Positions 7,886-15,037 of a stretch of 41,985 nucleotides of DNA are shown piece after piece. The notes below the pieces were generated by a model. It made no database searches, had not been told where the DNA came from, and saw only the letters and a list, made by a program, of their open reading frames with translations. Made by a program: the position numbers and the translations under genes. The stretch comes from JANMDU01 sp043755865 (lineage in GTDB: Bacteria > Pseudomonadota > Gammaproteobacteria > Burkholderiales > Burkholderiaceae_C), in assembly GCA_043755865.1 (NCBI GenBank), contig JAYUSD010000162.1, positions 1 through 41,985 of the forward strand. The letters run 5' to 3'. The first letter of the stretch is position 1, and each line of letters starts with the position of its first letter.

Positions 7886-8245
7886 CTAAGCTGCGAGCTT
7901 GGCTTTGACCTGATTCACGATGCTTGCAAAACCCGCAGCGTCATGAACAGCCAAGTCAGCTAAGACTTTGCGGTCGATGGCGATGCCGGCTTTGCGGATG
8001 CCGTTGGCAAATTGGCTGTAGGTCATGCCGAGGCCGCGCACCGCAGCGTTGATACGCGCAATCCACAACTGACGGAACACACGCTTTTTGTTGCGGCGAT
8101 CGCGGTAGGCGTATTGGCCTGCCTTCATCACCGCTTCTTTGGCGATGCGGAATACATTGCCGCGACGACCGCGGAAGCCTTTGGCGAGCTTTAGAACTTT
8201 TTTGTGACGGGCACGGGCCGTAACACCACGTTTAACGCGAGGCAT
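7886..8245 (-). CDS. rplT: 50S ribosomal protein L20
   Basis: L20 binds 23S rRNA and is needed for early 50S assembly; in several bacteria it also represses its own operon. The 119-aa length and the sequence MPRVKRGVTARARHKKVLKLAKGFRGRRGNVFR... with YRDRRNKKRVFRQLWIARINAA are diagnostic. It is 22 bp downstream of rpmI. Confidence 0.98.
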   Translation of the reverse strand: MPRVKRGVTARARHKKVLKLAKGFRGRRGNVFRIAKEAVMKAGQYAYRDRRNKKRVFRQLWIARINAAVRGLGMTYSQFANGIRKAGIAIDRKVLADLAVHDAAGFASIVNQVKAKLAA

Positions 8246-8267
8246 ATTATTTCTCCTTTAAACGTGA

Positions 8268-8474
8268 TTAACAGACACCCATGCCGGGCAACATTTGCTT
8301 GACGTGACCCATATTGGTCTCGTGAACAGCTGTTGGGCCGCGCAGGTGGCGTTTGTTTTTGGTGGTTTTCTTGGTCAGGATGTGGCGCTTGAACGCTTGG
8401 CCGCGTTTCACAGTGCCGCCTGGGCGAACGCGAAAACGTTTTTTCGCGCTGCTCTTGGTCTTCATTTTGGGCAT
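8268..8474 (-). CDS. rpmI: 50S ribosomal protein L35
   Basis: Small basic protein of the 50S subunit, 68 aa: MPKMKTKSSAKKRFRVRPGG, then a Lys/Arg-rich body ending NMGHVKQMLPGMGVC. The reading frame is open for 21 codons upstream, but the start at 8474 gives the family N terminus and has GGAG 8 nt before it. infC and thrS, which normally precede rpmI, are absent; the next gene upstream is glnG, so this is the first gene of its transcript here. Confidence 0.97.
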   Translation of the reverse strand: MPKMKTKSSAKKRFRVRPGGTVKRGQAFKRHILTKKTTKNKRHLRGPTAVHETNMGHVKQMLPGMGVC

Positions 8475-8631
8475 GATTGCTCCGAGATTTAAAGTTTTAA
8501 CAACCTTCGAGGCGTGTTCGCCAACGCTGTAAAGCAATTGACAAACCCTTGTAGAGCCTGCGTCAGTCTTGGGATTTGACGTGTAAATCTTATCAACGAA
8601 TCAACCAGTATTTTCACGCCAAGCCCATGAT

Positions 8632-8659
8632 TTTATACGATTTTTAGGTGTTTTGGCAA
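8632..8659 (-). promoter_or_regulatory. putative sigma-70 promoter for rpmI-rplT
   Basis: On the minus strand TTGCCA (8654-8659) and TATAAA (8632-8637) are separated by 16 bp. Each is one base from consensus. It would give a leader of about 150 nt before rpmI, long enough for the L20-type autoregulation known in other bacteria. It explains how the operon is expressed without infC upstream. Confidence 0.55.
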
Positions 8660-8710
8660 GCGCGGATATACATCCTTCAAAAGGCAGATACCCATGGCAA
8701 AGCCAGCGCC

Positions 8711-10300
8711 TTACTCCAGCCCCAATTCTTGAATTTTTCGGGTGATGGTATTGCGGCCAATGCCGAGTTTGACGGCAGCCTCGATCCGGCGGCCCCGCGT
8801 GGTGGACAAAGCGGCTTGAATCAAACGGCGCTCAAAGCGGCGCGTGAGCTCATCCCAAGTCGTGCCTTCTTGTTTTGCAAGGAGCTGCAAAGCTTCTTGC
8901 TCCAAAGCGTTTTCCCAGTCGCTGCCAGTTGTAAGACCATTTGGCGCAACAGATGGCGCAGGAGGGTTGGCGAGCGAGTTGTGGGGCTCAGAGGCATGCC
9001 CAGTCACATTTTTTAAGCTATTTTCAGAAGGAAAACTGCTGTTTGCCGGTATAGAATATGCGCGGATTGCTATTGAATTCATAGCATTTTCTGCGGCTGC
9101 GCCAGATTCCGCAGCACCCTCACCCAACACTTCTGGCGGCAAATCCTTTACATCAATCGTCTGCGCTGGCGCCATCACGGTGAGCCAATGGCACATATTT
9201 TCTAGCTGCCGCACATTGCCGGGAAAATCAAACAAGCTGACCCTAGCCAGCGCAGCCGCCGAGATGCGCTTGGGCTCAGCGCCGAGCTGCTTGGCGCTGA
9301 CGGCAAGGAAATGCTTGACCAAATCAGCAATGTCTTCACGCCGCTCGCGCAGGGCTGGCAAACGCAGGCGGATCACATTCAAGCGGTGAAACAAGTCTTC
9401 TCGAAAGCTGCCGGCACTGACGCGCTGCTCTAAATTTTGATGCGTCGCGGCAATGACGCGCACATTGGATTTCACTGGGCTGTGGCCACCGACACGGTAA
9501 AAATGCCCATCGCTCAAAACGCGAAGCAAGCGCGTTTGCAGGTCAAAAGGCATGTCGCCGATTTCATCCAAAAACAGCGTGCCGCCATCGGCTTGCTCAA
9601 AGCGGCCACGGCGCATCGTTTGCGCCCCGGTGAATGCGCCCCTTTCATGCCCAAACAATTCAGATTCGAGCAAATCTTTGGGGATGGCAGCAGTATTTAT
9701 CGCAATAAACGCGGCCTGCGCACGCGGCGAATGCTTGTGCAGCGCGCGCGCTACCAGCTCTTTGCCCGAGCCCGATTCACCGGTGATCAGCACCGTGACG
9801 TTGCTGGTGGCCAGCTTGCCAATGGCGCGAAATACATCTTGCATGGCAGGCGCTTGGCCAAGCATTTCTTGGCTGGATCCCTGTTGAGATGCATCCAGCG
9901 CCACTTCTTCGCGCTGGCTTTCATCGACAGCGCGGCGGATCAGCTCGACGGCTTTGGTGATATCAAAAGGCTTGGGCAAATACTCGAATGCGCCCCTTTG
10001 AAAGGCACTGACTGCGCTATCCAAATCAGAAAATGCCGTCATGATAATGATGGGCAAATTGGGCACCAGCTCTTTGATCTTGGCGATCAAATCCAGCCCC
10101 GAGCCACCGGGCATACGGATGTCGCTGACCAGCACCTGCGGCATGGGCTCATCGGCGTCTGCGCCACTGGCATCTTTCAATGCTGCGAGCACATCACGGG
10201 GGTTGGTGAAACTACGGGTGGGCAGATCTTCCCTGGCCAGGGCTTTTTCCAGCACGAAGCGGATGGACTGGTCGTCGTCAACAATCCAAATAGGTTTCAT
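8711..10300 (-). CDS. glnG: nitrogen regulation response regulator NtrC (sigma-54 activator)
   Basis: NtrC activates sigma-54 promoters under nitrogen limitation when phosphorylated by NtrB. The 529-aa protein has a receiver domain (IVDDD at 6-10, phospho-acceptor Asp60), an AAA+ domain with Walker A GESGSGK (174-180) and the sigma-54-contacting loop GAFTGA (221-226), and a Fis-type helix-turn-helix at 501-529 (RIEAAVKLGIGRNTITRKIQ). The start at 10300 is chosen over the 36-codon longer frame because MKPIWIVDDD is the family N terminus and is preceded by GAGGACATTGGC. The linker between AAA+ and helix-turn-helix (about 400-460) is long and contains a dispersed-repeat peptide (406-421, including AYSIPAN). 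Confidence 0.96.
   Translation of the reverse strand: MKPIWIVDDDQSIRFVLEKALAREDLPTRSFTNPRDVLAALKDASGADADEPMPQVLVSDIRMPGGSGLDLIAKIKELVPNLPIIIMTAFSDLDSAVSAFQRGAFEYLPKPFDITKAVELIRRAVDESQREEVALDASQQGSSQEMLGQAPAMQDVFRAIGKLATSNVTVLITGESGSGKELVARALHKHSPRAQAAFIAINTAAIPKDLLESELFGHERGAFTGAQTMRRGRFEQADGGTLFLDEIGDMPFDLQTRLLRVLSDGHFYRVGGHSPVKSNVRVIAATHQNLEQRVSAGSFREDLFHRLNVIRLRLPALRERREDIADLVKHFLAVSAKQLGAEPKRISAAALARVSLFDFPGNVRQLENMCHWLTVMAPAQTIDVKDLPPEVLGEGAAESGAAAENAMNSIAIRAYSIPANSSFPSENSLKNVTGHASEPHNSLANPPAPSVAPNGLTTGSDWENALEQEALQLLAKQEGTTWDELTRRFERRLIQAALSTTRGRRIEAAVKLGIGRNTITRKIQELGLE
9045..9085 (-). repeat. dispersed palindromic repeat, copy D (inside glnG)
   Basis: Reading along the glnG coding strand: GCTATGAATTCAATAGC palindrome, then CGCGCATATTCTATACCGGC, then an A-rich extension to about 9005. 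The element is in frame and encodes part of the AAA+/HTH linker (NSIAIRAYSIPAN). Confidence 0.9.
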
Positions 10301-10349
10301 GCCAATGTCCTCAAATATAGATGTGGCCTCAAATGCGACAGCGCTTTTT

Positions 10350-11441
10350 TCACGGTAAGGGTATCGTGATGGAAAACTCTGTGCGTCCGGGCTGGCTTTG
10401 CACCTCAATCAGCCCATTGTGCTGCTGCACAAAGGTCTGCGCCAAGGTGAGCCCGAGCCCAGAGCCGCCTTCTCTGCCGCTGACCAGCGGGTAAAAAATG
10501 CGATCTTTGATCTCGGGGGCAATACCAGGCCCGTTGTCTTGGATATGCAATTCCAGTGCCAACCTATGGCGACGCTTGCCGAGCGTGACTTGCCGAGCGA
10601 TTCGGGTGCGCAGCACAATTTGTGCATCGCCCGCCGCGATGCGCTCGCCAAGCACTTGTGCTGCATTGTGCGCAATGTTGAGCACGGTTTGTATCAACTG
10701 CTCTTTATCGCCCCGGAAATCGGGAATTGAGGTGTCGTAATCTCTCACTACGCGCAAACCTTTGGGGAATTCAGCCACGATCAGCGAACGCACCCGCTCG
10801 CATACCTCATGAATATTCACATCGGTGATCTCGCGCGGCTTGCGATGCGGCTCCAGCAAACGGTCCACCAAGGTTTGCAAGCGATCCGCCTCATGGATGA
10901 TGACTTGGGTGTATTCGGTGAGGCTTTTGGCTTTTTCCGTGTCAGCCAATTCCATCTGCAAAAGCTGCGCAGCACCTCGAATTCCGCCCAGTGGATTTTT
11001 GATCTCATGCGCAAGGTTGCGGATCAGCTCTTTGTTGGCCAGCGCTTGGGTGACGTTGCGCTCCTCGCGATCAAGCTTTTCTTGGGCTTCTTGGGGCAGC
11101 ATTTCAACGACGACTTCGCCGGCCATTTCAGTTTGCGTCACGATCACGTGGACTGGGATGGGCTCAGCCACTAAGCTGCCGCCGGTGTGGCCATGTTTAG
11201 GCAACAGCAACGCACCATAGCGCAGCGAAGAAAATGCATTGGCTGCCACACTGGCCAGCGCATCGCCCAAGGCTTGGGGCTCGGCAAAATCGCGCCCTAA
11301 TGCGCTGCCCTCAATCACGCGGCGCGATATGCCCAATGCATCTTCCAAAGCGGCGTTGGCATAAATGACTTGGCCATGCAGATCGACGACAGCCACGAGG
11401 CTGGAGAGCAAATCGAACGCTTGGAAGCGAATGCGAGGCAC
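10350..11441 (-). CDS. glnL: nitrogen regulation sensor histidine kinase NtrB
   Basis: Cytosolic kinase that phosphorylates or dephosphorylates NtrC according to PII status. It has an N-terminal PAS domain (VAVVDLHGQVIYANAALEDALG), the HisKA H-box LAHEIKNPLGG (His about 145), an N-box (NIAHNAAQV) and the G boxes DNGPGIAP and GREGGSGLGLTLAQ. There is no ATG near the beginning. The GTG at 11441 gives a usual N terminus (PRIRFQAFDLLSSL) and has GAAAG upstream. A TTG at 11471 would fall in the U-tract of the preceding terminator, so it is less likely. The gene is 49 bp upstream of glnG. Confidence 0.93.
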   Translation of the reverse strand: MPRIRFQAFDLLSSLVAVVDLHGQVIYANAALEDALGISRRVIEGSALGRDFAEPQALGDALASVAANAFSSLRYGALLLPKHGHTGGSLVAEPIPVHVIVTQTEMAGEVVVEMLPQEAQEKLDREERNVTQALANKELIRNLAHEIKNPLGGIRGAAQLLQMELADTEKAKSLTEYTQVIIHEADRLQTLVDRLLEPHRKPREITDVNIHEVCERVRSLIVAEFPKGLRVVRDYDTSIPDFRGDKEQLIQTVLNIAHNAAQVLGERIAAGDAQIVLRTRIARQVTLGKRRHRLALELHIQDNGPGIAPEIKDRIFYPLVSGREGGSGLGLTLAQTFVQQHNGLIEVQSQPGRTEFSITIPLP

Positions 11442-11469
11442 GAGGATGCTTTCAGAGAAAATCAAGGGC

Positions 11470-11495
11470 AAAAAAAAAGAGGCTAAAGAGCCTCT
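11470..11495 (-). terminator. rho-independent terminator after the DUF4124 gene
   Basis: Minus-strand 7-bp stem AGAGGCT/AGCCTCT with loop CTTT, followed by eight T. It separates the DUF4124 gene from glnL and lies directly before the glnL start, so glnLG expression from upstream requires read-through. Confidence 0.8.
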
Positions 11496-11516
11496 ATGGT
11501 AATGCGCTGCCCGAGC

Positions 11517-12092
11517 TTATCGGCTGGCCGATGCTGGCTGCGTGCGGCCAATCTCGCGCTTGATGCCGGCAATATCGCTGTCATTGCGGGCAATTTGGGC
11601 TTTCATCTCAGCGGCGCGCTCAAGATAAAGCTGGTTGTTGCGCATTTCGGCGCCGCGTTTTTCCGGCTCACCATTGTTGTATTCCTTGAGGAGCTCCGCT
11701 TGCTTGCCTTCAACCTTTTTCAATTCTGACTCAAGAATTGCGCGCGAATCGCTGTCGCGGCTGCGCTGCTCTGCGGTGTCAATGCGGCTAGGCGCCGGAG
11801 CAACACTCCCTGATTGCGTGGCGGTAGCAACACGCACATCCCCACCGCCTGCAGCAGGCGCGCGAGCCTTCGGCGCAGTAACGATGGTTAAATTGCCACC
11901 TTCGACCAACTTACAGCCCTTCTCGCCCGCGGTGGTGGCATTGTTTGTGTATTCATTGCCGGAACAACGGTAAATGCGATCCTGCGCAAAAGCGTTCAAA
12001 GCAAAAAATGCTGCTGCGCTTACTATTAAAAGATGAGCGCTCCGAGCAGATGTCATGCCGGATAGCGGCTGATTTGTCGTCAATTTCTTCAT
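11517..12092 (-). CDS. DUF4124-domain exported protein
   Basis: A 191-aa protein of unknown function. The start at 12092 has GGAG upstream and gives a cleavable signal peptide ending NAFA/QDRIYRC. A DUF4124-like segment follows (DRIYRCSGNEYTNN to GCKLVEGG), then a low-complexity stretch and a C-terminal coiled coil rich in Glu, Lys and Arg (about 120-185). Proteins of this type commonly sit between glnA and glnL in Burkholderiales, so the synteny supports the gene. The signal-peptide codons 11-24 overlap a decayed dispersed repeat. It is predicted to be periplasmic. Confidence 0.8.
   Translation of the reverse strand: MKKLTTNQPLSGMTSARSAHLLIVSAAAFFALNAFAQDRIYRCSGNEYTNNATTAGEKGCKLVEGGNLTIVTAPKARAPAAGGGDVRVATATQSGSVAPAPSRIDTAEQRSRDSDSRAILESELKKVEGKQAELLKEYNNGEPEKRGAEMRNNQLYLERAAEMKAQIARNDSDIAGIKREIGRTQPASASR
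12021..12061 (+). repeat. dispersed palindromic repeat, decayed copy E (in a signal peptide)
   Basis: TACTATTAAAAGATGAGCGC, a short spacer, then CAGATGTCATGCCGG: the order and spacing of the family with several substitutions. It lies antisense in the signal peptide of the DUF4124 protein, the same position and orientation as the ppiA copy. Confidence 0.55.
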
Positions 12093-12201
12093 ACGAAGGC
12101 TCCAAGTGCGTGTTGAGCTGAGCTTTTTTAACATACGATGCAGTATGAAGCAATTTCTCAAATATCGCAAATAACTTATTGTTTTATAAGGAAATATCCA
12201 T

Positions 12202-12231
12202 AAAAAAAGGACGGCGAACCGTCCTTTTTTT
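12202..12231 (-). terminator. rho-independent terminator after glnA
   Basis: Symmetrical hairpin: AAAAAAAGGACGG, loop CGAA, CCGTCCTTTTTTT. It begins 17 bp past the glnA stop and has a T-run on either strand; glnA is the gene it serves. Confidence 0.9.
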
Positions 12232-12247
12232 GACACACTGTAAAGAG

Positions 12248-13663
12248 TTACAGAGAATAATACATATCAAACTCAATCGGATGCGTCGTCATGCGAAAGC
12301 GCGTGACTTCTTGCATTTTGAGCTCGATGTAAGCATCAATCATGCTGTCGGAGAACACGCCGCCTTTGGTCAAGAAGCCACGGCCTTTGTCCAAATAATC
12401 CAGCGCTTGATCCAAGCTGTGGCACACGGTTGGTACTTTTGCATCTTCCTCGGGAGGCAGATGGTAAAGATCCTTCGTGGCGGCTTCGCCGGGATGGATT
12501 TTGTTTTCAACGCCATCAAGGCCAGCCATCAGAAGCGCCGCAAAACCAAGATAAGGGTTCATCAGTGGATCTGGGAAGCGCGCTTCGATGCGGCGGCCTT
12601 TGTCATTTGGCACATGGGGAATGCGAATCGATGCCGAGCGATTGCGCGAGCTGTAGGCCAGCTTCACTGGCGCTTCAAAACCGGGCACGAGGCGCTTATA
12701 GCTGTTGGTGCCGGGATTGGTGATCGCGTTCAGGGCGCGAGCGTGCTTGATGATGCCGCCGATGTAGTACAGCGCGAAATCAGACAAGCCTGCGTAGCCA
12801 TTGCCGGCAAACAGATTCTTGCCGTCTTTCCAGACCGACTGGTGCACATGCATGCCAGAGCCGTTGTCGCCAACGAGTGGCTTGGGCATGAAGGTGGCGG
12901 TTTTGCCGTAAGCATTGGCCACGTTCCACACGACGTATTTCATCAGCTGCGTCCAGTCAGCGCGCTCAACGAGCGTGCTGAAACGTGTGCCGATTTCGTT
13001 TTGGCCAGCGCCAGCGACTTCGTGGTGAAACACTTCAACAGGAATCCCAAGCGATTCGATGATGAGCGACATCTCAGCGCGCATGTCTTGCGTGCTGTCC
13101 ACCGGAGGCACAGGGAAATAGCCGCCTTTGACTGTAGGGCGATGGCCTTTATTGCCGCCTTCGATTTTCTTGCCGGTGTTCCATGGCGCTTCGTATTCAT
13201 CGACCTTAACGAATGAGCCGCTCATATCAGAGCCCCAACGCACATCATCAAAAATGAAGAATTCTGGCTCAGGGCCGAAGTAGGCGGTGTCGCCGTGGCC
13301 GCTGGATTTTAAAAATGCTTCGGCGCGCTTGGCAATCGAGCGTGGATCGCGGTCGTATGCCTTGCCATCACCGGGCTCGAGCACATCGCAGCTCATGATC
13401 ATCGTCGTCTCTTCAAAGAAGGGGTCGATGTTGGCGGTGTTTGGATCCGGCATCAAAAGCATGTCGGAAGCTTCAATGCCTTTCCAACCGGCGATCGATG
13501 ACCCATCAAATGCGTGGCCGTCTTTGAATTTGCCTTCGTCAAAGTGAGAAACGGGCACGGTGACGTGCTGCTCTTTGCCTTTGGTATCGGTGAAACGGAA
13601 ATCAACGAATTTCACTTCGTTTTCTTTCACCATCTTGAGTACGTCTGCGACGGTCTTGGCCAT
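12248..13663 (-). CDS. glnA: glutamine synthetase, type I
   Basis: Catalyses ATP-dependent amination of glutamate to glutamine, as a cytosolic dodecamer. The 471-aa length is typical of GSI-beta. Visible are the DGSSIAGW loop (53-60), the metal-binding PEPEFFIFDD (131-140), NGSGMHVHQS (267-276), the ATP/glutamate site NRSASIRIPH and the adenylylation site KDLYHLPPEE (Tyr400), so GlnE-type control is expected. The start at 13663 (MAKTVADVLKMVKENEVKFVDFRFTD) has AGGAG before it; the longer frame upstream crosses the promoter. It carries its own sigma-54 promoter and terminator, with glnLG downstream. Confidence 0.98.
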   Translation of the reverse strand: MAKTVADVLKMVKENEVKFVDFRFTDTKGKEQHVTVPVSHFDEGKFKDGHAFDGSSIAGWKGIEASDMLLMPDPNTANIDPFFEETTMIMSCDVLEPGDGKAYDRDPRSIAKRAEAFLKSSGHGDTAYFGPEPEFFIFDDVRWGSDMSGSFVKVDEYEAPWNTGKKIEGGNKGHRPTVKGGYFPVPPVDSTQDMRAEMSLIIESLGIPVEVFHHEVAGAGQNEIGTRFSTLVERADWTQLMKYVVWNVANAYGKTATFMPKPLVGDNGSGMHVHQSVWKDGKNLFAGNGYAGLSDFALYYIGGIIKHARALNAITNPGTNSYKRLVPGFEAPVKLAYSSRNRSASIRIPHVPNDKGRRIEARFPDPLMNPYLGFAALLMAGLDGVENKIHPGEAATKDLYHLPPEEDAKVPTVCHSLDQALDYLDKGRGFLTKGGVFSDSMIDAYIELKMQEVTRFRMTTHPIEFDMYYSL

Positions 13664-13724
13664 CAAATGCTCCTGGTTGGTTGGATGAAAAAACTTCGAG
13701 ACTTTGCTCTTGGTCTGTTTTGTA

Positions 13725-13740
13725 TGCAGTTTTTGTGCCA
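13725..13740 (-). promoter_or_regulatory. glnA: sigma-54 (RpoN) promoter of glnA
   Basis: On the minus strand TGGCACAAAAACTGCA: GG and GC of the -24/-12 elements are at the exact spacing, and only the first T of TTGCA differs. It is 62 bp upstream of the glnA start. It fits NtrC/RpoN control of glnA, and the activator genes are adjacent. Confidence 0.85.
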
Positions 13741-13834
13741 CGAAACAGTGCCATGACGGCTTAGCGCGAAACCCTTGATTGTGCGCGATTTTTGGGATTG
13801 ATTGTGCTTCGGATTGCACGCCTGATGGGGAACT

Positions 13835-13862
13835 GAGTGCACCACTCTAGTGCGGTGCACTC
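13835..13862. promoter_or_regulatory. candidate NtrC enhancer site upstream of glnA
   Basis: Inverted repeat with arms GAGTGCACC and GGTGCACTC separated by 10 bp, about 95-120 bp upstream of the sigma-54 promoter, where activator sites are expected. The arms contain the GCACC/GGTGC half-sites of NtrC boxes, but the spacing is wider than the usual 17-bp site, so it may be a different or composite operator. Confidence 0.45.
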
Positions 13863-13919
13863 ATTTTGTGCGCCTTCTACCGGGCTGCATATTGGTGCGA
13901 GTGGATAGGCTTTGTCGAT

Positions 13920-13963
13920 TACTATGAATTTCATAGCGCTTTGCGCATATTCTATGCCGGCTG
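13920..13963 (+). repeat. dispersed palindromic repeat, copy F (intergenic, near consensus)
   Basis: Palindrome ACTATGAATTTCATAGC, spacer GCTTTG, then CGCATATTCTATGCCGGC. This is the cleanest copy in the window and serves as a reference. The A-rich extension (GCTCAAAAGGCTTGGAA) follows. Confidence 0.9.
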
Positions 13964-14027
13964 GATGCTCAAAAGGCTTGGAATTGCTATTTAGGTTGTC
14001 TTCGGAAGGTTTGGTCTTTGATAGATC

Positions 14028-14189
14028 GGTCGCGAGGATGGCGGTTGGGGCTGCTGCGTCTGCCACATGTACCCTGCGCGGGATTAGCGGCACCCGCCGC
14101 AGATAAAAGAACCAAAACGCTTCGCGTTTATTTAGCCTTTGCTGCGAAAATCGGCAGCCGCAGCAACCCCAACCGCCATCCTCGCGACC
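14028..14189 (+). repeat. structured hairpin element, copy 1
   Basis: Bases 14028-14064 pair with 14153-14189 (37 positions, two mismatches) and enclose an 88-nt core. The core begins ACATGTACCCTGC, contains hairpins GCGGC-ACCC-GCCGC and AAACGC-TTC-GCGTTT, and ends GCTGCGAAAATC. A second copy in opposite orientation lies at 14282-14435 with a different outer stem. No protein-coding signal is convincing here. The function is unknown: a structured RNA or a DNA hairpin element. Confidence 0.85.
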
Positions 14190-14281
14190 TGTTTGCCTTT
14201 CAAAAGATCTTCGCTCGCCAATGGTGGCAAATGCAAACACTGTTGGCTCTCTGAGCGCTCGGACTTCCCTCGCATACGACC

Positions 14282-14435
14282 GGCCTGTGGGAGCCGTAAC
14301 CCTTTTCGGGCGGGCGATTTTCGCAGCGCAGGTGCAAAAACGCAGCGCGTTTTATTCGTCATCTAGCGGCAGGTGCCGCAAGTCCCGAGCAGGGTACATG
14401 AGCCCGCCCGAAAGGGGTTTCGGCGCCCACAGGCC
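14282..14435 (-). repeat. structured hairpin element, copy 2 (inverted)
   Basis: Bases 14282-14315 pair with 14402-14435 (34 positions, two mismatches, one G-T). On the minus strand the 86-nt core starts TCATGTACCCTGC, keeps GCGGC-ACCT-GCCGC and AAAACGC-GCT-GCGTTTT, and ends GCTGCGAAAATC. It is about three quarters identical to copy 1 by eye, while the outer stems are unrelated. Loop bases change between copies but both internal stems are kept. Confidence 0.85.
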
Positions 14436-14464
14436 AAATGAACGCCACGACGCCAGCTCAGAAA

Positions 14465-14507
14465 CGCTATCAAAAGAGAAGCGCCTTACGCAGCATACAT
14501 GCCGGCG
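14465..14507 (+). repeat. dispersed palindromic repeat, copy G (intergenic)
   Basis: Degenerate palindrome GCTATCAAAAGAGAAGCG, then CCTTACGCAGCATACATGCCGGC, interrupted here only by substitutions, and the A-rich extension. It ends about 90 bp before the lipoprotein start. Confidence 0.75.
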
Positions 14508-14595
14508 AACAGCCAAAAAGCTTCAAAAAATACAGTGAATCCAAGCGTACCAAGAGATGCCCGACAATCAATACATCGCTCTACCGAAAGACACC

Positions 14596-14967
14596 ATGAA
14601 AACAACCGCATCATTGCCCCAACGCACACCAAAGCTCATCACCGCCCTGCTCCTGTCCTCAGTTTTAGCACTGGCCAGTTGCACCCAAGAGCAGCAAAAC
14701 AAAATTCAGCGTGACATCCAAAACTGGACGGGCACTAACGGCGTGCTGGAGATTTACGCAGGCGACAAACTCGTGCGCCGCTTCATCAAAATTGACAAGC
14801 TATCGACTGCGATGGGCACGGACGATAACAAACCGCGTCCCTACCGTTTCGGCTATGGCGTGCTCGACGAAAATCTCAACATGATTGCCGACCCAAGCGA
14901 GAAGCGCGTGTATTTTGAGGTGAGCGACTACGCCTCAAACTACGTGTTTTTTGAGAATCCGCGTTGA
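14596..14967 (+). CDS. putative lipoprotein of unknown function
   Basis: A 123-aa protein. The start at 14596 gives a lipoprotein signal peptide (MKTTASLPQRTPKLITALLL) with lipobox LASC; an in-frame ATG at 14557 would put 13 polar residues before it. The mature part (VLEIYAGDKLVRRFIKIDKL, PYRFGYGVLDEN, VYFEVSDYASNYVFFENP) looks like a small beta-rich fold. I do not recognise the family. It is convergent with the GNAT gene and has no operon partner. Confidence 0.7.
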   Translation: MKTTASLPQRTPKLITALLLSSVLALASCTQEQQNKIQRDIQNWTGTNGVLEIYAGDKLVRRFIKIDKLSTAMGTDDNKPRPYRFGYGVLDENLNMIADPSEKRVYFEVSDYASNYVFFENPR

Positions 14968-15037
14968 TTCACAAAACGCTAAGCGTCGCCTGCACCGATA
15001 GCCATTTATGTCACCACGCCAGCTAAGCGCTGGAAAG

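Larger units (their letters stand above)
13864..14595. other. gene-free stretch upstream of glnA
   Basis: About 730 bp without a credible gene. It holds dispersed-repeat copies F and G, the two structured hairpin elements, and between them a smaller imperfect hairpin (about 14211-14260). Short open frames here run through the inverted repeats and resemble no family. Confidence 0.7.

Noticed and set aside
9437..10369. 310-codon open frame antisense to glnG
   Set aside because: It is the shadow of the glnG codon pattern; no family resemblance or ribosome-binding site.
12179..13216. 345-codon open frame antisense to glnA
   Set aside because: Shadow of a highly conserved gene; it also runs through the glnA terminator.
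14028..14435. Integron attC sites, a MITE or a retron ncRNA as explanation of the twin structured elements
   Set aside because: attC and MITE families conserve the ends, whereas here the core is conserved and the stems vary; no integrase, transposase or reverse transcriptase gene is near.
14996..15030. Possible decayed repeat copy after the lipoprotein gene (GATAGC ... CGCCAGCTAA)
   Set aside because: Only the ends match and spacing is off; not better than expected by chance.
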